The notes: generated by a model not told the origin, from the sequence alone. A stretch of 64,000 nucleotides of DNA from Psychroflexus maritimus (GCF_011089875.1 NZ_JAANAS010000001.1:62001-126000); one strand, 5' to 3'. Numbered from the stretch's first letter, positions 8,349 to 20,143 are shown. Numbers and translations are program-made.

Positions 8349-9512
8349 CTATTTTGAAGCAAAAAGCTCAACGTCATCTTTAGAAATTTCATCTCCGCCT
8401 AAAATCAAAAGGCGTTCAACAACATTTCGTAATTCTCTCACATTACCAGTCCAATTGTAAGACATAAGTTCATCAACTGCAGTTTGATTAAATACTTTAG
8501 CAGAAGTTCCATTTTCCTTAGCTATTTTCTTTGCGAAATAATCCACGAGCAAAGGTATATCGTCTTTCCTTTCGTCTAAGGATGGAACCTTAATCATTAT
8601 TACAGCTAGTCTATGGTATAAATCTTCCCGAAAATTCTTGTTATCAATTTCTGTTTTAAGGTCTTTATTAGTTGCTGCAATAACTCGTACATTAACCTTT
8701 AAATCTTTATCGCTTCCTACTCGTTGAACTTTATTTTCTTGAAGAGCTCTTAAAACCTTTGCTTGTGCCGACAAACTCATATCGCCTATCTCATCTAAAA
8801 AAAGAGTACCACCGTTGGCTGCTTCAAATTTACCAGCTCGATCTTTATTCGCTGAAGTAAAAGCTCCTTTTACATGGCCAAACAATTCGCTTTCAATAAG
8901 TTCTGAGGGTATTGCCGCACAATTTACTTCTATAAAATTGGCTTTAGATCTATCGCTTTTCTGATGTAACCAATGAGCAACGAGTTCCTTTCCCGTTCCA
9001 TTTGGTCCAGTAATCAAAACTCGAGCATCGGTGGGTGCAACCTTTTCAATCACATTTTTGATTTCAGTAATGGCTGCTGATTTTCCTATCATTTGAAAAC
9101 CTTTAGCTACTTTTTTCTTGAGTTGTTTGTTTTCTACCTTTAATTTAGCACTATCTAAGGCAATGCGAACGGTATTAAGTAGCCGGTTAAGGTCAGGTGG
9201 TTTTGAGATGTAATCAAAAGCACCTTTTTTCATACTCTCTACAGCTGTTTCTAAATCACCGTGACCAGAAATCATAACAACGGGAACATCAACATTGATT
9301 TTCTTTATTTCTTCAAGAACTTCAAGACCATCCATTCTAGGCATTTTAATGTCACACAAAACCAAATTAAATTCTTGTTTATTAAAGGCTTGAAGACCGT
9401 CAACACCGTTAACTGCTTCTACTATTTTATAAGAGGAATTTTCTTCTGTAAGAATTTTAACTAAAACTCTTCGAATGGCTGGTTCATCTTCTACAATAAG
9501 GATTTGCTGCAT
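8349..9512 (-). CDS. Sigma-54-interacting response regulator (REC-AAA+), no DNA-binding domain
   Basis: 387 residues. An N-terminal receiver domain (1-120) has its phosphoacceptor Asp54 in LVLCDIKMP. The AAA+ domain shows Walker A GPNGTGKE (169-176), the sigma-54 contact loop GAFTSA (216-221, replacing the usual GAFTGA), Walker B TLFLDEIGD and the NVRELRN sensor region. The chain stops right after that region, so the Fis-type helix-turn-helix normally found in NtrC proteins is absent. Enhancer-independent activation or a partner protein would be needed. No histidine kinase gene is adjacent. Confidence 0.9.
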   Translation of the reverse strand: MQQILIVEDEPAIRRVLVKILTEENSSYKIVEAVNGVDGLQAFNKQEFNLVLCDIKMPRMDGLEVLEEIKKINVDVPVVMISGHGDLETAVESMKKGAFDYISKPPDLNRLLNTVRIALDSAKLKVENKQLKKKVAKGFQMIGKSAAITEIKNVIEKVAPTDARVLITGPNGTGKELVAHWLHQKSDRSKANFIEVNCAAIPSELIESELFGHVKGAFTSANKDRAGKFEAANGGTLFLDEIGDMSLSAQAKVLRALQENKVQRVGSDKDLKVNVRVIAATNKDLKTEIDNKNFREDLYHRLAVIMIKVPSLDERKDDIPLLVDYFAKKIAKENGTSAKVFNQTAVDELMSYNWTGNVRELRNVVERLLILGGDEISKDDVELFASK

Positions 9513-9557
9513 GATTACAATAAGTTTATAGGAAGTAAATTTACTAAAAAATCAAAA

Positions 9558-9581
9558 CCCACCCTAATGAATTAGGATGGG
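9558..9581 (-). terminator. Second hairpin downstream of dnaJ (tandem terminator)
   Basis: CCCACCCTAAT (9558-9568) faces ATTAGGATGGG (9571-9581). In plus-strand RNA there would be one C/A mismatch, but in minus-strand RNA the same position is a G-U pair, so the hairpin belongs to the minus strand. It is followed there by TTTTGATTTTTT. Confidence 0.6.
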
Positions 9582-9605
9582 AAAAAAATTGCTATGAAAA
9601 AGAAA

Positions 9606-9629
9606 AACATCACTAAAATTAGTGATGTT
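9606..9629 (-). terminator. Rho-independent terminator of grpE-dnaJ
   Basis: AACATCACTAA (9606-9616) and TTAGTGATGTT (9619-9629) form a perfect stem. On the minus strand it is followed by TTTTTCTTTTTC, 34 bases after the dnaJ stop. Confidence 0.75.
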
Positions 9630-9662
9630 CAAATATATATAATTTAATGTTAACTAACAAAA

Positions 9663-10781
9663 TTAGCTAAACATATCTTTTACTTTTTCAAAAAATGATT
9701 TGTCAGATTTTTGCGGATTAGGTTGCATGTTAGAATCTTCCATATTCTTTTCGAAAAACTGTCGTTGTTCTTTGTTCAATTCTTGTGGAGTCCAGACATT
9801 TACATGCACAAGTAAATCGCCAGATCCATAGGCATTTAAGCGTGGAAGACCTTTACCTCTTAGGCGAAGGATTTTTCCGCTTTGTACTCCGGGCTCTATT
9901 TTAATTCTAACCTTACCTGAAACTGTTGTAATTTCTTTGGAAATTCCTAAGGCAGCTTCTGAAAAATTAATGTATAAATCATAATGTAAATTCTCTCCAT
10001 CTCGTTGAAGTTCGCCGGTCTTTTCATCTACTTCAATAAGAACAATAAGGTCACCTGCTATTCCACCTGGGGCCTCGTTTCCTTTCCCAGAAACTTTCAT
10101 CTGCATGCCATCCTCAACACCTGCAGGGATTTTGATACTAACCGTTTCTTCTTCCATTTTTAGGCCATAAGCATCAGTTCCTTTCCCTTTTTTATCAATA
10201 GTCTTTCCGCTGCCTTGACAAGCGCTACAGGTTGTAGCTGTTTGCATTTGACCTAAAATGGTATTGGTAACTCTGGTAACTTGTCCAGTTCCCTTACAAG
10301 TTGAACAGGTCTTATAAGTTGTATCTGTGGCTTGTTTTTTTCTACTTACTTTAATTTTCTTTTCAATTCCGTTAGCTACATCTTCAAGATTTAACTTTAC
10401 TCGAATACGAAGATTCCCTCCGCGTGCTTGTCTTCTTGATTGACCGCCACCAAAACCACCAAAGCCGCCAAAACCACCGCTTCCAAAAATATCTCCAAAC
10501 TGACTAAATATATCATCCATATCCATACCACCGCCACCAAAGCCACCGGCTCCGTCAAAAGCAGAATGACCAAAGCGATCGTATTTAGCTTTTTTATCGG
10601 GGTTACTTAAAACCTCGTAAGCTTCTGCAGCTTCTTTAAACTTTTGTTCTGCTTCTTGATTATCAGGGTTTTTATCTGGATGATATTTAACAGCCATTTT
10701 CCGGTAAGCCTTTTTAATTTCGGCAGCCGATGCATTTTTATCTATACCTAATATTTCGTAATAATCTCTCTTATTGCTCAT
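9663..10781 (-). CDS. dnaJ: Molecular chaperone DnaJ (Hsp40), two-motif zinc finger variant
   Basis: 372 residues. The J domain (1-70) has the HPD tripeptide in YHPDKN, and the Gly/Phe-rich linker spans about 77-115. The cysteine-rich region contains only two CxxCxGxG motifs (Cys159-Cys162 and Cys185-Cys188) instead of four. By position they match motifs 2 and 3, so zinc site 2 is kept and zinc site 1 is lost. The C-terminal substrate-binding domains are intact. DnaJ stimulates the DnaK ATPase and delivers substrates. It is the second gene of a grpE-dnaJ operon (19-base gap); dnaK is elsewhere. As I recall, the reduced zinc finger is shared by other flavobacteria. Confidence 0.96.
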   Translation of the reverse strand: MSNKRDYYEILGIDKNASAAEIKKAYRKMAVKYHPDKNPDNQEAEQKFKEAAEAYEVLSNPDKKAKYDRFGHSAFDGAGGFGGGGMDMDDIFSQFGDIFGSGGFGGFGGFGGGQSRRQARGGNLRIRVKLNLEDVANGIEKKIKVSRKKQATDTTYKTCSTCKGTGQVTRVTNTILGQMQTATTCSACQGSGKTIDKKGKGTDAYGLKMEEETVSIKIPAGVEDGMQMKVSGKGNEAPGGIAGDLIVLIEVDEKTGELQRDGENLHYDLYINFSEAALGISKEITTVSGKVRIKIEPGVQSGKILRLRGKGLPRLNAYGSGDLLVHVNVWTPQELNKEQRQFFEKNMEDSNMQPNPQKSDKSFFEKVKDMFS

Positions 10782-10800
10782 TGCTTAGATTTATGGATAT

Positions 10801-11451
10801 TTATTTTCCTGTTACAACTTTAGGAAACCTGATGATTTTGTCGCCCAAGGTATAGCCCTTTTCAACAACATCAACAATTTTACCTTTTAGTTCTTCAGTT
10901 GGAGCAGGTATTTGTGTAATAGCTTCGTGCAAGTCAGCATCAAAAGCATCTCCAGCGTTGACATGCATTAAAGCTAAGCCCTTAGATTTTAGTGTTTCTG
11001 AAAGCTTGTTATTAATCAATTCAATTCCTTGAATCAAATCTTTATCTTCAGATTTTCTAACTTCTTTCAGTGCACGATCAAAGTCATCTAGAACAGGAAG
11101 CAAGGACTGCATCACTTCCTGACCAGCAGTCTTAAACAAATCCATACGTTCTTTGCTTGTTCTACGTTTGTAATTTTCAAACTCTGCAAATAAGCGAACA
11201 TATTTATCTTTTTGCGCGTTCAGGTCCTTTTTAAGTTTTTCCTCTTCAGTCAATACCTCCTCTTCGTTTAAGGCATCTTTATGGCTTGCGGTTTCAACTT
11301 CATCAGCTTGGTTATCTGAAGTCTCAACATGAATATCGTCTTTCGGATTTTCTTGTGTTTCTGATTCACTTGAATTTACTTCTGAATTTTGTTCAGAATT
11401 AGTAGTGTTTTTATTCAAGTCTTCTATATTTTTATTTGATGTTTCATTCAT
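10801..11451 (-). CDS. grpE: Nucleotide exchange factor GrpE
   Basis: 216 residues. The first 75 or so are very acidic and low in complexity (Glu/Asn/Ser/Asp-rich), followed by the long dimeric coiled coil (about 78-140; FENYKRRTSKER is the family signature) and the C-terminal beta wing (ITQIPAPTEELKGKIVDVVEKGYTL is the GrpE motif region, given here in part). It releases ADP from DnaK. It is the first gene of the grpE-dnaJ operon, preceded by a promoter sharing an ATTTGnCACA element with htpG. Confidence 0.96.
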   Translation of the reverse strand: MNETSNKNIEDLNKNTTNSEQNSEVNSSESETQENPKDDIHVETSDNQADEVETASHKDALNEEEVLTEEEKLKKDLNAQKDKYVRLFAEFENYKRRTSKERMDLFKTAGQEVMQSLLPVLDDFDRALKEVRKSEDKDLIQGIELINNKLSETLKSKGLALMHVNAGDAFDADLHEAITQIPAPTEELKGKIVDVVEKGYTLGDKIIRFPKVVTGK

Positions 11452-11476
11452 TGCTATTAAATTTATAGATATAAAT

Positions 11477-11510
11477 CAAATTGATTGCCAATTACAAATT
11501 TGTGTCAAAT
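11477..11510 (-). promoter_or_regulatory. Candidate grpE-dnaJ promoter with ATTTGACACA element
   Basis: On the minus strand ATTTGACACAAAT (11510-11498) provides a -33 TTTG. Exactly 21 bases later comes TCAATTTG (11484-11477), close to TAnnTTTG. The element differs by one base from the palindrome over the tetR promoter, and the spacing equals that at htpG. Confidence 0.4.
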
Positions 11511-11535
11511 TGTCATCCTTTGAAAAAAATAAAAA

Positions 11536-11569
11536 AAGTTAGTAATTCGTGTTATTGAATTGCTAACTT
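11536..11569 (-). terminator. Second terminator behind the rpoBC-DUF3467 operon
   Basis: AAGTTAGTAATTC (11536-11548) faces GAATTGCTAACTT (11557-11569), with one imperfect pair. On the minus strand the hairpin is followed by a long T tract (TTTTTATTTTTTTC). It probably backs up the hairpin at 11590-11617 and insulates grpE. Confidence 0.55.
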
Positions 11570-11589
11570 AAGTAGTTAAATTAAAATTT

Positions 11590-11617
11590 AAAACCGCCCT
11601 AAGATTAGGACGGTTTT
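11590..11617 (-). terminator. Terminator of the ribosomal protein-rpoBC-DUF3467 operon
   Basis: AAAACCGCCCTAA (11590-11602) pairs with TTAGGACGGTTTT (11605-11617), seven bases after the DUF3467 stop. The single plus-strand mismatch becomes a G-U pair in minus-strand RNA, which supports the minus orientation. Confidence 0.75.
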
Positions 11618-11623
11618 TTTATT

Positions 11624-11944
11624 TTAAGCTTGTCCGGTTGGACCAAAGTTTAAGGGAATACTTGGTTGATCCTTAGATTCTATTTTACCATGGGCTTTTT
11701 CAAATCGTGCAAGGTTATCGTTTAAAGCTTTCACTAAACGTTTAGCATGTTGTGGAGTCATAATAATTCTTGACTGCACCTTGCTTTTTGGAGATCCGGG
11801 CATCACATTAACAAAGTCTAAAACAAACTCTGAAGCCGAGTGATTTAAGATAGCAAGGTTACAATACTTACCCTGTGCCATTTCTTCATCCAATTGAATA
11901 TTCAATTTTTTCTTATTGGTATTATTTTGATCACTCATCTTCAT
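11624..11944 (-). CDS. DUF3467 domain-containing protein
   Basis: 106 residues, no signal or membrane segment. The sequence (LDEEMAQGKYCNLAILNHS, then RIIMTPQHAKRLVKALNDN) matches DUF3467, a small family of unknown function that I recall sitting directly after rpoC in Bacteroidota. It starts six bases after the rpoC stop, so it is the last gene of the RNA polymerase operon. The ATG two codons downstream (11938) is an equally good start. The constant position beside rpoC suggests a link to transcription or to cell-surface quality control, but nothing in the sequence proves it. Confidence 0.85.
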   Translation of the reverse strand: MKMSDQNNTNKKKLNIQLDEEMAQGKYCNLAILNHSASEFVLDFVNVMPGSPKSKVQSRIIMTPQHAKRLVKALNDNLARFEKAHGKIESKDQPSIPLNFGPTGQA

Positions 11945-11950
11945 TTGTTT

Positions 11951-14900
11951 TTAATTAAAATTCACTTTTTGACCTTGATTTTGCAACATCATATCGTCTA
12001 ACTGTTCTTTGGACCCAACAATTAAGTTATCAAACTCTCTAAGACCTGTTCCTGCAGGAATTCTATGACCTACAATAACATTTTCTTTAAGTCCCTCAAG
12101 TAAATCTACTTTACCACTTACAGCGGCTTCGTTCAATACTTTTGTTGTTTCTTGGAAAGATGCAGCAGAAATAAATGACTTAGTTTGCAGTGAAGCTCTT
12201 GTAATACCTTGAAGTATTGGCGTAGCAACTGCAGGCTCTGCATCTCTAGCTACAACTTGCTGCTTATCCTCACGCTTCAAGATTGAGTTTTCGTCTCTTA
12301 ATTGACGTAAAGTTACAATTTGCCCAGCTTTTAAATTAATACTGTCGCCAGCATCTTCAATTACTTTCTTTCCAAAGATACTATCGTTTTCATCAATAAA
12401 ATCCTCTTTATGAACCAATTGATTTTCTAAGAAAGTAGTATCTCCTGAATCTTTAATTTTTACTTTACGCATCATTTGACGAACAACAACTTCAAAGTGC
12501 TTATCGTTAATTTGAACTCCTTGTAAACGATAAACTTCCTGTACTTCGTTAACTAAATACTGTTGAACTGCTGAAGGGCCTTTAATGTTAAGAATGTCTT
12601 CAGGAGTAACTGAACCATCAGAAAGTGGCATTCCTGCTCTTACATAATCATTTTCTTGAACAAGAATTTGATTAGAAAGTTTAACTAGATATTTTTTAAC
12701 TTCTCCTAATTTAGATTCAACTATAATCTCACGATTACCTCGTTTTATTTTCCCAAAAGACACAACTCCATCTATTTCACTAACCACAGCTGGATTAGAT
12801 GGGTTACGCGCTTCAAACAATTCAGTAAGACGAGGAAGACCACCTGTAATATCACCAGATTTTGAAGATTTACGAGGTATTTTTACAAGTACTTTACCAA
12901 CTTTAATAGCTTCTTCATCATCCACCATTAAATGCGCACCAACAGGTAAGTTATAAGAGCGTTGTTTCTCTCCATGCTTATCAAGAATATGGAGAGTAGG
13001 TATTTTACGTTTGTTTTTAGACTCTGTAATTACTTTTTCCTCAAATCCTGTTTGCTCATCAGATTCTACCGCATAAGTTACTCCTTGAATGATATTTTCA
13101 AACTTAATTTGACCAGCAAATTCTGAAATAATAACACCATTATATGGATCCCATTTGGCTATAACATCGCCTTTTTTAAGTTTAGCACCAGGCTTAACCA
13201 TAATCTGTGAGCCGTAAGGTATTACATTTGTACTTAAAGTGATTCCTGATTTAGTATCAATCAATTTAAGTTCGGAAGTTCTAGAGATAACTATATTAGC
13301 ACTTTTACCTTCATTATCTTCTCCTTTCACAGTTTTAAGGTCTTCAATTTCTGCAACTCCATCAAACTTGGCTTCTAGTTTGTTTTCTTCAGAAATGTTT
13401 CCAGCAATACCTCCTACGTGGAAGGTTCTTAATGTTAACTGTGTACCTGGTTCTCCAATAGACTGTGCAGCAATAACACCTACAGCTTCTCCTTTTTGAA
13501 CGGTTTTGTTAGTAGATAAGTTTCTTCCGTAACACTTCACACAAATTCCTTGTTTAGACTCACAAGTAAGTGGAGATCTAACTTCAACAGAGTTCAAGGC
13601 CGATTTTTCTATTTTTTCAGCAATCAAGTCTGTAATTTCCTGTCCAGCATTAGCAAAAACCTCTTCAGTAATTGGATCAATAATATCATTCAAGGCTGTT
13701 CTACCTAAAATACGTTCAGCAAGCTTTTCAACAACCTCTTCATTTTTCTTTAATGCGCTTACTTCTATTCCTCTTAGTGTTCCACAATCTTCCTCTCGAA
13801 CAATCACATCTTGAGAAACATCTACTAATCTTCTAGTTAAGTAACCTGCATCAGCGGTTTTAAGAGCTGTATCGGCAAGGCCTTTACGAGCACCGTGAGT
13901 AGAAATAAAGTATTCTAAAATTGATAAACCTTCTTTAAAGTTAGAAAGTATTGGATTTTCAATAATTTCTCCACCCGCTGCAGTAGATTTTTTAGGCTTA
14001 GCCATTAACCCACGCATACCAGTAAGCTGTCTAATTTGTTCTTTAGAACCACGTGCTCCTGAATCAAGCATCATAAATACAGAGTTAAAGCCTTGTTTAT
14101 CTTCTGTAATTCGGGTCATAGCTAATTCAGTTAAGTTGGCATTGGTTGCTGTCCAAATATCAATTACCTGATTATAACGTTCATTGTTGGTAATTAATCC
14201 CATGTTATAGTTTCCAACAACACCAGCTACTTCTTCGTTAGCTGCGTCTATCAGTTCTTGTTTTTCTTTAGGGATAATAATATCTCCAAGCGAAAATGAC
14301 AATCCCCCTCTAAAAGCGAAATCATATCCTAAAGATTTAATACTATCTAAAAACTCACTTGTTTCAGGTACACTTGTAAGTTTAAGAACATTAGAAATAA
14401 CGTTTCTTAAAGCCTTTTTGTTCAAAACTTCATTAATAAAACCAGCTTTTTCGGGAACATGTTTATTAAATAATACACGACCGGTAGTAGTCTCAATAAT
14501 TTGATTAACTAATTCTCCTTTTTCGTTATAATCTTTTGCTCTAACTTTAATTGAAGCATTTAAATGAAGTTGTTTTTCATTATATGCAATTTCAACTTCC
14601 TCAGTAGAGTAAAAAGTTAATCCTTCACCAGCAACTTGTTCTTCTGGGGTTGATTTTTTAAGCTTTGTCATATAATACAGTCCTAAAACCATATCTTGAG
14701 AAGGAACAGCAATAGGTGAACCATTAGCTGGATTCAAAATATTATGAGATGCCAGCATTAATAATTGAGCTTCTAAAATTGCCTCAGGACCTAAAGGCAA
14801 GTGCACTGCCATCTGGTCACCATCAAAATCGGCATTAAATGCAGTACATACTAAAGGATGTAATTGAATAGCTTTCCCTTCAATTAGTTTAGGCTGAAAA

Positions 14901-16258
14901 GACTGGATACCCAAACGGTGTAAAGTTGGAGCACGGTTTAAAAGTACCGGGTGTCCTTTTAATACATTTTCTAAAATATCCCAAACAACTGGCTCTTTTT
15001 TATCTATGATTTTCTTGGCAGATTTAACTGTTTTCACAATACCACGTTCTATTAACTTTCGCACCACAAAAGGTTTGTAAAGTTCAGCCGCCATATCTTT
15101 TGGAAGACCGCATTCAAACATCTTAAGTTCTGGACCAACAACAATTACTGAACGTGCAGAGTAATCAACACGCTTACCTAATAAGTTTTGTCTAAATCTA
15201 CCTTGCTTTCCTTTTAAGGAATCTGAAAGAGATTTTAATGGTCTGTTAGAATCTGTCTTAACTGCAGAAGACTTTCGAGTATTGTCAAATAAAGAATCTA
15301 CCGACTCTTGAAGCATACGCTTTTCGTTACGCAAAATTACTTCAGGAGCTTTAATTTCCATTAATCTTTTTAATCGGTTATTTCTAATAATAACTCTTCG
15401 GTAAAGATCATTTAAGTCTGAAGTGGCAAAACGACCACCATCTAAAGGAACTAATGGCCTTAATTCTGGTGGAATGACAGGAACCACTTTCATAATCATC
15501 CACTCTGGATTATTATTTCTGTTATTTTTAGAGTCTCTTAAAGCTTCAACTACTTGAAGACGTTTAAGTGCTTCTGTTTTTCTTTGCTTAGAAGTTTCAT
15601 TATTCGCCTTGTGTCTTAAATCGTAAGATAATTCATCTAAGTCTAGACGTTTAAGTATTTCCTCGAGGCACTCAGCTCCCATTTTAGCAATAAACTTGTT
15701 AGGGTCGTCATCTTCTAAGTAATGATTTTCTTGAGGTAGGCTATCTAATATATTTAAGTATTCTTCTTCAGTAAGAAAATCCATTTTATTTAAAGGTTCT
15801 CCTTCTTCATTTTTAGCATCACCAGGCTGAATTACAACATATCTTTCATAATAGATAATCATATCCAACTTTTTAGATGGAATACCAAGTAGATAACCTA
15901 ATTTATTAGGTAAGGAGCGGAAATACCAAATATGAGCAACCGGAACTACAAGGTTAATGTGTCCAACACGCTCTCTTCTTACTTTTTTCTCGGTTACTTC
16001 TACACCACAACGATCACAAACAATTCCTTTATAGCGTATTCTTTTATATTTACCACAAGCACATTCGTAATCTTTAACTGGGCCAAAGATACGTTCGCAA
16101 AACAAACCATCACGTTCGGGCTTGTGGGTTCTGTAATTAATAGTTTCAGGTTTTAAGACTTCGCCTCGAGATTCATTTAAGATTTTCTCTGGTGAAGCTA
16201 AACCAATTGAGATTTTATTAAATCTCTTTTGAGTGATATTCTCATTTCTTCTTGCCAT
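11951..16258 (-). CDS. rpoC: DNA-directed RNA polymerase subunit beta'
   Basis: 1435 residues, the normal length for Bacteroidota. Key sites are the N-terminal zinc ribbon ([10 protein letters not shown]...CDRCGVEVT), the active-site magnesium loop [14 protein letters not shown], the bridge helix/trigger loop region ([18 protein letters not shown]) and a second zinc site ([16 protein letters not shown]). It forms the catalytic cleft of RNA polymerase with RpoB. It lies 72 bases after rpoB in the same operon and is followed by DUF3467. No disruption is seen. Confidence 0.99.
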   Translation of the reverse strand: MARRNENITQKRFNKISIGLASPEKILNESRGEVLKPETINYRTHKPERDGLFCERIFGPVKDYECACGKYKRIRYKGIVCDRCGVEVTEKKVRRERVGHINLVVPVAHIWYFRSLPNKLGYLLGIPSKKLDMIIYYERYVVIQPGDAKNEEGEPLNKMDFLTEEEYLNILDSLPQENHYLEDDDPNKFIAKMGAECLEEILKRLDLDELSYDLRHKANNETSKQRKTEALKRLQVVEALRDSKNNRNNNPEWMIMKVVPVIPPELRPLVPLDGGRFATSDLNDLYRRVIIRNNRLKRLMEIKAPEVILRNEKRMLQESVDSLFDNTRKSSAVKTDSNRPLKSLSDSLKGKQGRFRQNLLGKRVDYSARSVIVVGPELKMFECGLPKDMAAELYKPFVVRKLIERGIVKTVKSAKKIIDKKEPVVWDILENVLKGHPVLLNRAPTLHRLGIQSFQPKLIEGKAIQLHPLVCTAFNADFDGDQMAVHLPLGPEAILEAQLLMLASHNILNPANGSPIAVPSQDMVLGLYYMTKLKKSTPEEQVAGEGLTFYSTEEVEIAYNEKQLHLNASIKVRAKDYNEKGELVNQIIETTTGRVLFNKHVPEKAGFINEVLNKKALRNVISNVLKLTSVPETSEFLDSIKSLGYDFAFRGGLSFSLGDIIIPKEKQELIDAANEEVAGVVGNYNMGLITNNERYNQVIDIWTATNANLTELAMTRITEDKQGFNSVFMMLDSGARGSKEQIRQLTGMRGLMAKPKKSTAAGGEIIENPILSNFKEGLSILEYFISTHGARKGLADTALKTADAGYLTRRLVDVSQDVIVREEDCGTLRGIEVSALKKNEEVVEKLAERILGRTALNDIIDPITEEVFANAGQEITDLIAEKIEKSALNSVEVRSPLTCESKQGICVKCYGRNLSTNKTVQKGEAVGVIAAQSIGEPGTQLTLRTFHVGGIAGNISEENKLEAKFDGVAEIEDLKTVKGEDNEGKSANIVISRTSELKLIDTKSGITLSTNVIPYGSQIMVKPGAKLKKGDVIAKWDPYNGVIISEFAGQIKFENIIQGVTYAVESDEQTGFEEKVITESKNKRKIPTLHILDKHGEKQRSYNLPVGAHLMVDDEEAIKVGKVLVKIPRKSSKSGDITGGLPRLTELFEARNPSNPAVVSEIDGVVSFGKIKRGNREIIVESKLGEVKKYLVKLSNQILVQENDYVRAGMPLSDGSVTPEDILNIKGPSAVQQYLVNEVQEVYRLQGVQINDKHFEVVVRQMMRKVKIKDSGDTTFLENQLVHKEDFIDENDSIFGKKVIEDAGDSINLKAGQIVTLRQLRDENSILKREDKQQVVARDAEPAVATPILQGITRASLQTKSFISAASFQETTKVLNEAAVSGKVDLLEGLKENVIVGHRIPAGTGLREFDNLIVGSKEQLDDMMLQNQGQKVNFN

Positions 16259-16330
16259 AATACAAGTAATAAAGAATTAATTTAAAAATATAAACTGAAG
16301 CAAGCCCCAAAATAAATTTGGAGCTTAACT

Positions 16331-19300
16331 TTACTCTTCTAACTGGATGTCTAAACCAAGTCCTTTTAGTTCATGCATTAATACATTAAACGACTCTGGT
16401 ATTCCAGGCTCTGGCATCGGTTCACCTTTTACAATTGCCTCATAGGTTTTTGCTCTACCGATAACATCATCCGACTTAACAGTAAGGATTTCTCTAAGTG
16501 TGCTAGATGCTCCGTAAGCCTCTAAAGCCCAAACTTCCATTTCACCAAAACGCTGTCCTCCAAACTGTGCTTTACCACCAAGTGGCTGTTGAGTAATTAA
16601 TGAGTATGGACCAATTGATCTAGCATGCATTTTATCTTCAATCATGTGACCAAGTTTTAGCATATAAATTACCCCTACAGTTGCAGGTTGATCAAAGCGT
16701 TCTCCGGTTCCTCCATCATATAAATAGGTATGTCCATACCTAGGAATTCCTGCTTCATCGGTAAGTTCATTAATTTGATCAATAGTTGCTCCATCAAAAA
16801 TTGGTGTTGCATACTTTTTGTCTAATTTTTGACCTGCCCAACCTAAAACAGTTTCGTATATCTGCCCTATGTTCATTCGAGAAGGTACACCAAGAGGGTT
16901 AAGGACTATATCAACAGGCGTTCCATCTTCTAGGAACGGCATATCTTCTTGTCTTACAATTTTAGCAACAATACCTTTGTTACCGTGACGACCTGCCATT
17001 TTATCTCCTACTTTTAGCTTTCGTTTTTTTGCAATATAAACTTTAGCTAATTTAAGAATTCCAGAAGGTAATTCGTCTCCAACACTAATGGTAAATTTTT
17101 CTCTTCTAAGATTACCTTGAAGGTCATTTTGCTTAATTTTATAATTGTGAAGTAAATCGGCTACTAATGAATTCAAGTGATCATCTGTAGTCCAAACACC
17201 TTTAGTAAGATGAGCAAAATCATCAATTGAATTTAGCATCTTAAGTGTAAATTTCTTGCCTTTCGGTAAAACTTCTTCACCCAAGTCATTTTGAACACCT
17301 TGAGCAGTTTTGCCACCTACTATTGAGAAAAGTTTTTCTATAAGATGATTTCTTAACTCTTCAAATTTAACTTGATACTTCGCTTCAAGTTTTTCAATTT
17401 CGAGTTTATCCTTAGCACGCTTTCGCTTATCTTTTACAGCTCTAGAGAATAATTTTTTATTAATAACTACACCATTAAGTGACGGAGAGGCCTTAAGTGA
17501 AGCATCTTTTACGTCACCAGCTTTATCTCCAAAAATTGCTCTTAATAATTTTTCTTCTGGAGTAGGGTCACTTTCACCTTTTGGTGTAATCTTTCCTATT
17601 AAAATATCACCAGGTTTAATTTCAGCACCAATTCTAATCATACCATTTTCATCAAGGTCTTTAGTGGCCTCTTCTGAAACGTTAGGTATATCAGCAGTCA
17701 ATTCTTCATTACCTAGTTTGGTATCTCTAACCTCTAGAGAATACTCGTCGATGTGAATAGATGTGAGCATATCCTCACGAACAACTCTTTCAGAAATCAC
17801 GATAGCGTCCTCAAAATTATATCCTTTCCAAGGCATGAAAGCAACTTTCATATTTCTACCAAGTGCAAGCTCTCCTGCTTCTGTTGCATAACCTTGACAA
17901 AGTACCTGACCTTCTGATACGCGATCGCCAGCTCTTACAATTGGCTTTAAATTTATAGAAGTTCCTTGATTGGTTTTCCTGAACTTAATCAAGTTATAAG
18001 TTTTCTCATCAGAATCAAAACTAACTAGACGTTCATCCTCTGTTCGGTCATATTTAATAACTATTTTATCAGCATCAACGTAATCAACAACACCCTCTCC
18101 TTCAGCGTTAATAAGAACTCTAGAATCTTTAGCAACTCGCTCTTCAAGTCCTGTACCAACAATTGGGGAATCATTTCTAAGTAAAGGAACAGCTTGACGC
18201 ATCATATTAGAACCCATCAATGCACGGTTGGCATCATCATGTTCTAAAAATGGAATAAGTGAAGCCGATATACTTGAAATTTGATTTGGAGCAACATCAA
18301 TATAATTAACTTCTTTGGGGTCAACTACAGGAAAATCTCCTTCCATTCGTGCAATAACACGTTCAGGCTGAATAGTACCATCATCAGAAATAGGAATATT
18401 TGCTTGCGCTATTAATTTACCCTCTTCTTCTTCCGCCGATAAATAAATAGGATCTGACTTAAGATCAATTTTTCCATTTTCAACTTTACGATACGGTGTT
18501 TCAATGAATCCCATCCCGTTAACTTTACCGTAAACAGACATGGAAGAAATCAAACCAATGTTTGGTCCTTCAGGAGTTTCAATTGGGCATAATCTACCGT
18601 AGTGTGTATAATGTACATCACGAACCTCAAAACCAGCTCTTTCTCTAGATAGCCCTCCAGGCCCTAATGCAGAAAGGCGTCGTTTATTAGTCAATTCAGC
18701 TAACGGATTAGTTTGATCCATAAATTGAGAAAGCTGATTGGTTCCAAAAAACGAATTAATTACAGAAGACAAAGTCTTTGCATTAATTAAATCAATAGGT
18801 GTAAAAACTTCATTATCACGAACATTCATTCGTTCTCTAATAGTTCTTGCCATTCTAGATAGCCCCACACCAAATTGTTGAGAAAGCTGCTCACCCACAG
18901 TTCTAACTCTTCGGTTAGATAAGTGATCAATATCATCTACTTCAGCCTTTGAATTTACTAATTCAATTAAGTATTTAATTATAGTAATGATATCAACTTT
19001 TGTAAGGACTTTTTTGTCCATATCAATATCAAGACCTAATTTTTTATTCATTCTATAACGACCTACCTCTCCGAGGTTGTAACGTTGGTCACTAAAGAAA
19101 AGTTTTTCAATAATTCCGCGAGCGGTTTCTTCATCTGGCGGTTCAGCGTTACGTAATTGTCTGTATATATGCTCAACAGCCTCTTTCTCAGAGTTAGTTG
19201 GATCTTTTTGCAACGTGTTGTAGATAATTGCGTAATCTCCAGTTGAGTTATCTTCTTTATGTAATAAAATGGTTTTAGAGCCTGTTTCAATAATCTCTTC

Positions 19301-20143
19301 AATATGGTCTTTTTCAAGAACAGTGTCTCTATCTAAGACAATCTCGTTACGCTCTATTGAAACAACCTCACCGGTATCTTCATCCACAAAATCTTCATAC
19401 CAAGTGTTTAGTACACGAGCTGCAAGTGTTCTACCAAGTACGCGTTTAAGCCCAGCTTTTGAAACTTTAACCTCTTCTGCAAGGTCAAAGATTTCAAGAA
19501 TATCTTTATCTCTTTCAAAGCCAATAGCCCTAAAAAGAGTAGTAACAGGTAATTTTTTCTTTCTATCAATATAGGCGTACATTACGCTATTAATATCGGT
19601 AGCAAATTCAATCCAAGAACCTTTAAAAGGAATTACTCTAGCAGAATAAAGTTTAGTTCCGTTAGCGTGAAAAGATTGACCAAAGAAAACTCCAGGTGAG
19701 CGGTGAAGTTGAGAAACAACTACACGTTCAGCTCCATTAACAACAAAAGTTCCGCTAGGTGTCATATAAGGGATTGTGCCTAAATAAACATCCTGTACGA
19801 TGGTTTCAAAATCTTCGTGTTCTGGATCTGTACAGTATAACTTTAAACGAGCCTTGAGAGGTACGCTATAAGTTAATCCACGTTCAATACACTCTTGAAT
19901 AGAGTACCTAGGTGGATCTATAAAATAATCAATAAACTCTAATACGAATTGATTTCGCGTATCGGTTATTGGGAAATTTTCCATGAAAGTTTTGTATAAA
20001 CCTTCATTTGATCGTTCATCAGTTTTAGTTTCAAGCTGAAAAAAATCTTTAAAAGATTTGACTTGAATATCCAAAAAATCTGGATAATCAGGCTTATTTT
20101 TAACTGATGAAAAACTAACTCGTTCTTTTATCGTTGCTAACAT
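16331..20143 (-). CDS. rpoB: DNA-directed RNA polymerase subunit beta
   Basis: 1270 residues. The rifampicin-binding region is recognisable ([20 protein letters not shown], then [27 protein letters not shown], given here in part). The residues that usually confer resistance when altered ([16 protein letters not shown]) are wild-type. The C-terminal [19 protein letters not shown] block and the clamp end are intact. It forms the catalytic core with RpoC. The gene follows rplL after a 144-base gap with two hairpins that may tune polymerase output relative to ribosomal proteins. Confidence 0.99.
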   Translation of the reverse strand: MLATIKERVSFSSVKNKPDYPDFLDIQVKSFKDFFQLETKTDERSNEGLYKTFMENFPITDTRNQFVLEFIDYFIDPPRYSIQECIERGLTYSVPLKARLKLYCTDPEHEDFETIVQDVYLGTIPYMTPSGTFVVNGAERVVVSQLHRSPGVFFGQSFHANGTKLYSARVIPFKGSWIEFATDINSVMYAYIDRKKKLPVTTLFRAIGFERDKDILEIFDLAEEVKVSKAGLKRVLGRTLAARVLNTWYEDFVDEDTGEVVSIERNEIVLDRDTVLEKDHIEEIIETGSKTILLHKEDNSTGDYAIIYNTLQKDPTNSEKEAVEHIYRQLRNAEPPDEETARGIIEKLFFSDQRYNLGEVGRYRMNKKLGLDIDMDKKVLTKVDIITIIKYLIELVNSKAEVDDIDHLSNRRVRTVGEQLSQQFGVGLSRMARTIRERMNVRDNEVFTPIDLINAKTLSSVINSFFGTNQLSQFMDQTNPLAELTNKRRLSALGPGGLSRERAGFEVRDVHYTHYGRLCPIETPEGPNIGLISSMSVYGKVNGMGFIETPYRKVENGKIDLKSDPIYLSAEEEEGKLIAQANIPISDDGTIQPERVIARMEGDFPVVDPKEVNYIDVAPNQISSISASLIPFLEHDDANRALMGSNMMRQAVPLLRNDSPIVGTGLEERVAKDSRVLINAEGEGVVDYVDADKIVIKYDRTEDERLVSFDSDEKTYNLIKFRKTNQGTSINLKPIVRAGDRVSEGQVLCQGYATEAGELALGRNMKVAFMPWKGYNFEDAIVISERVVREDMLTSIHIDEYSLEVRDTKLGNEELTADIPNVSEEATKDLDENGMIRIGAEIKPGDILIGKITPKGESDPTPEEKLLRAIFGDKAGDVKDASLKASPSLNGVVINKKLFSRAVKDKRKRAKDKLEIEKLEAKYQVKFEELRNHLIEKLFSIVGGKTAQGVQNDLGEEVLPKGKKFTLKMLNSIDDFAHLTKGVWTTDDHLNSLVADLLHNYKIKQNDLQGNLRREKFTISVGDELPSGILKLAKVYIAKKRKLKVGDKMAGRHGNKGIVAKIVRQEDMPFLEDGTPVDIVLNPLGVPSRMNIGQIYETVLGWAGQKLDKKYATPIFDGATIDQINELTDEAGIPRYGHTYLYDGGTGERFDQPATVGVIYMLKLGHMIEDKMHARSIGPYSLITQQPLGGKAQFGGQRFGEMEVWALEAYGASSTLREILTVKSDDVIGRAKTYEAIVKGEPMPEPGIPESFNVLMHELKGLGLDIQLEE

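Noticed and set aside
9558-11617. Similar CCCTAA/TTAGG cores in the terminators at 9558 and 11590 as a repeat family
   Set aside because: Only short stems are shared and the flanks differ; two independent terminators are enough explanation.
16331-20143. Possible rifampicin-resistance changes in rpoB
   Set aside because: The rifampicin-region residues visible ([16 protein letters not shown]) are the sensitive forms.
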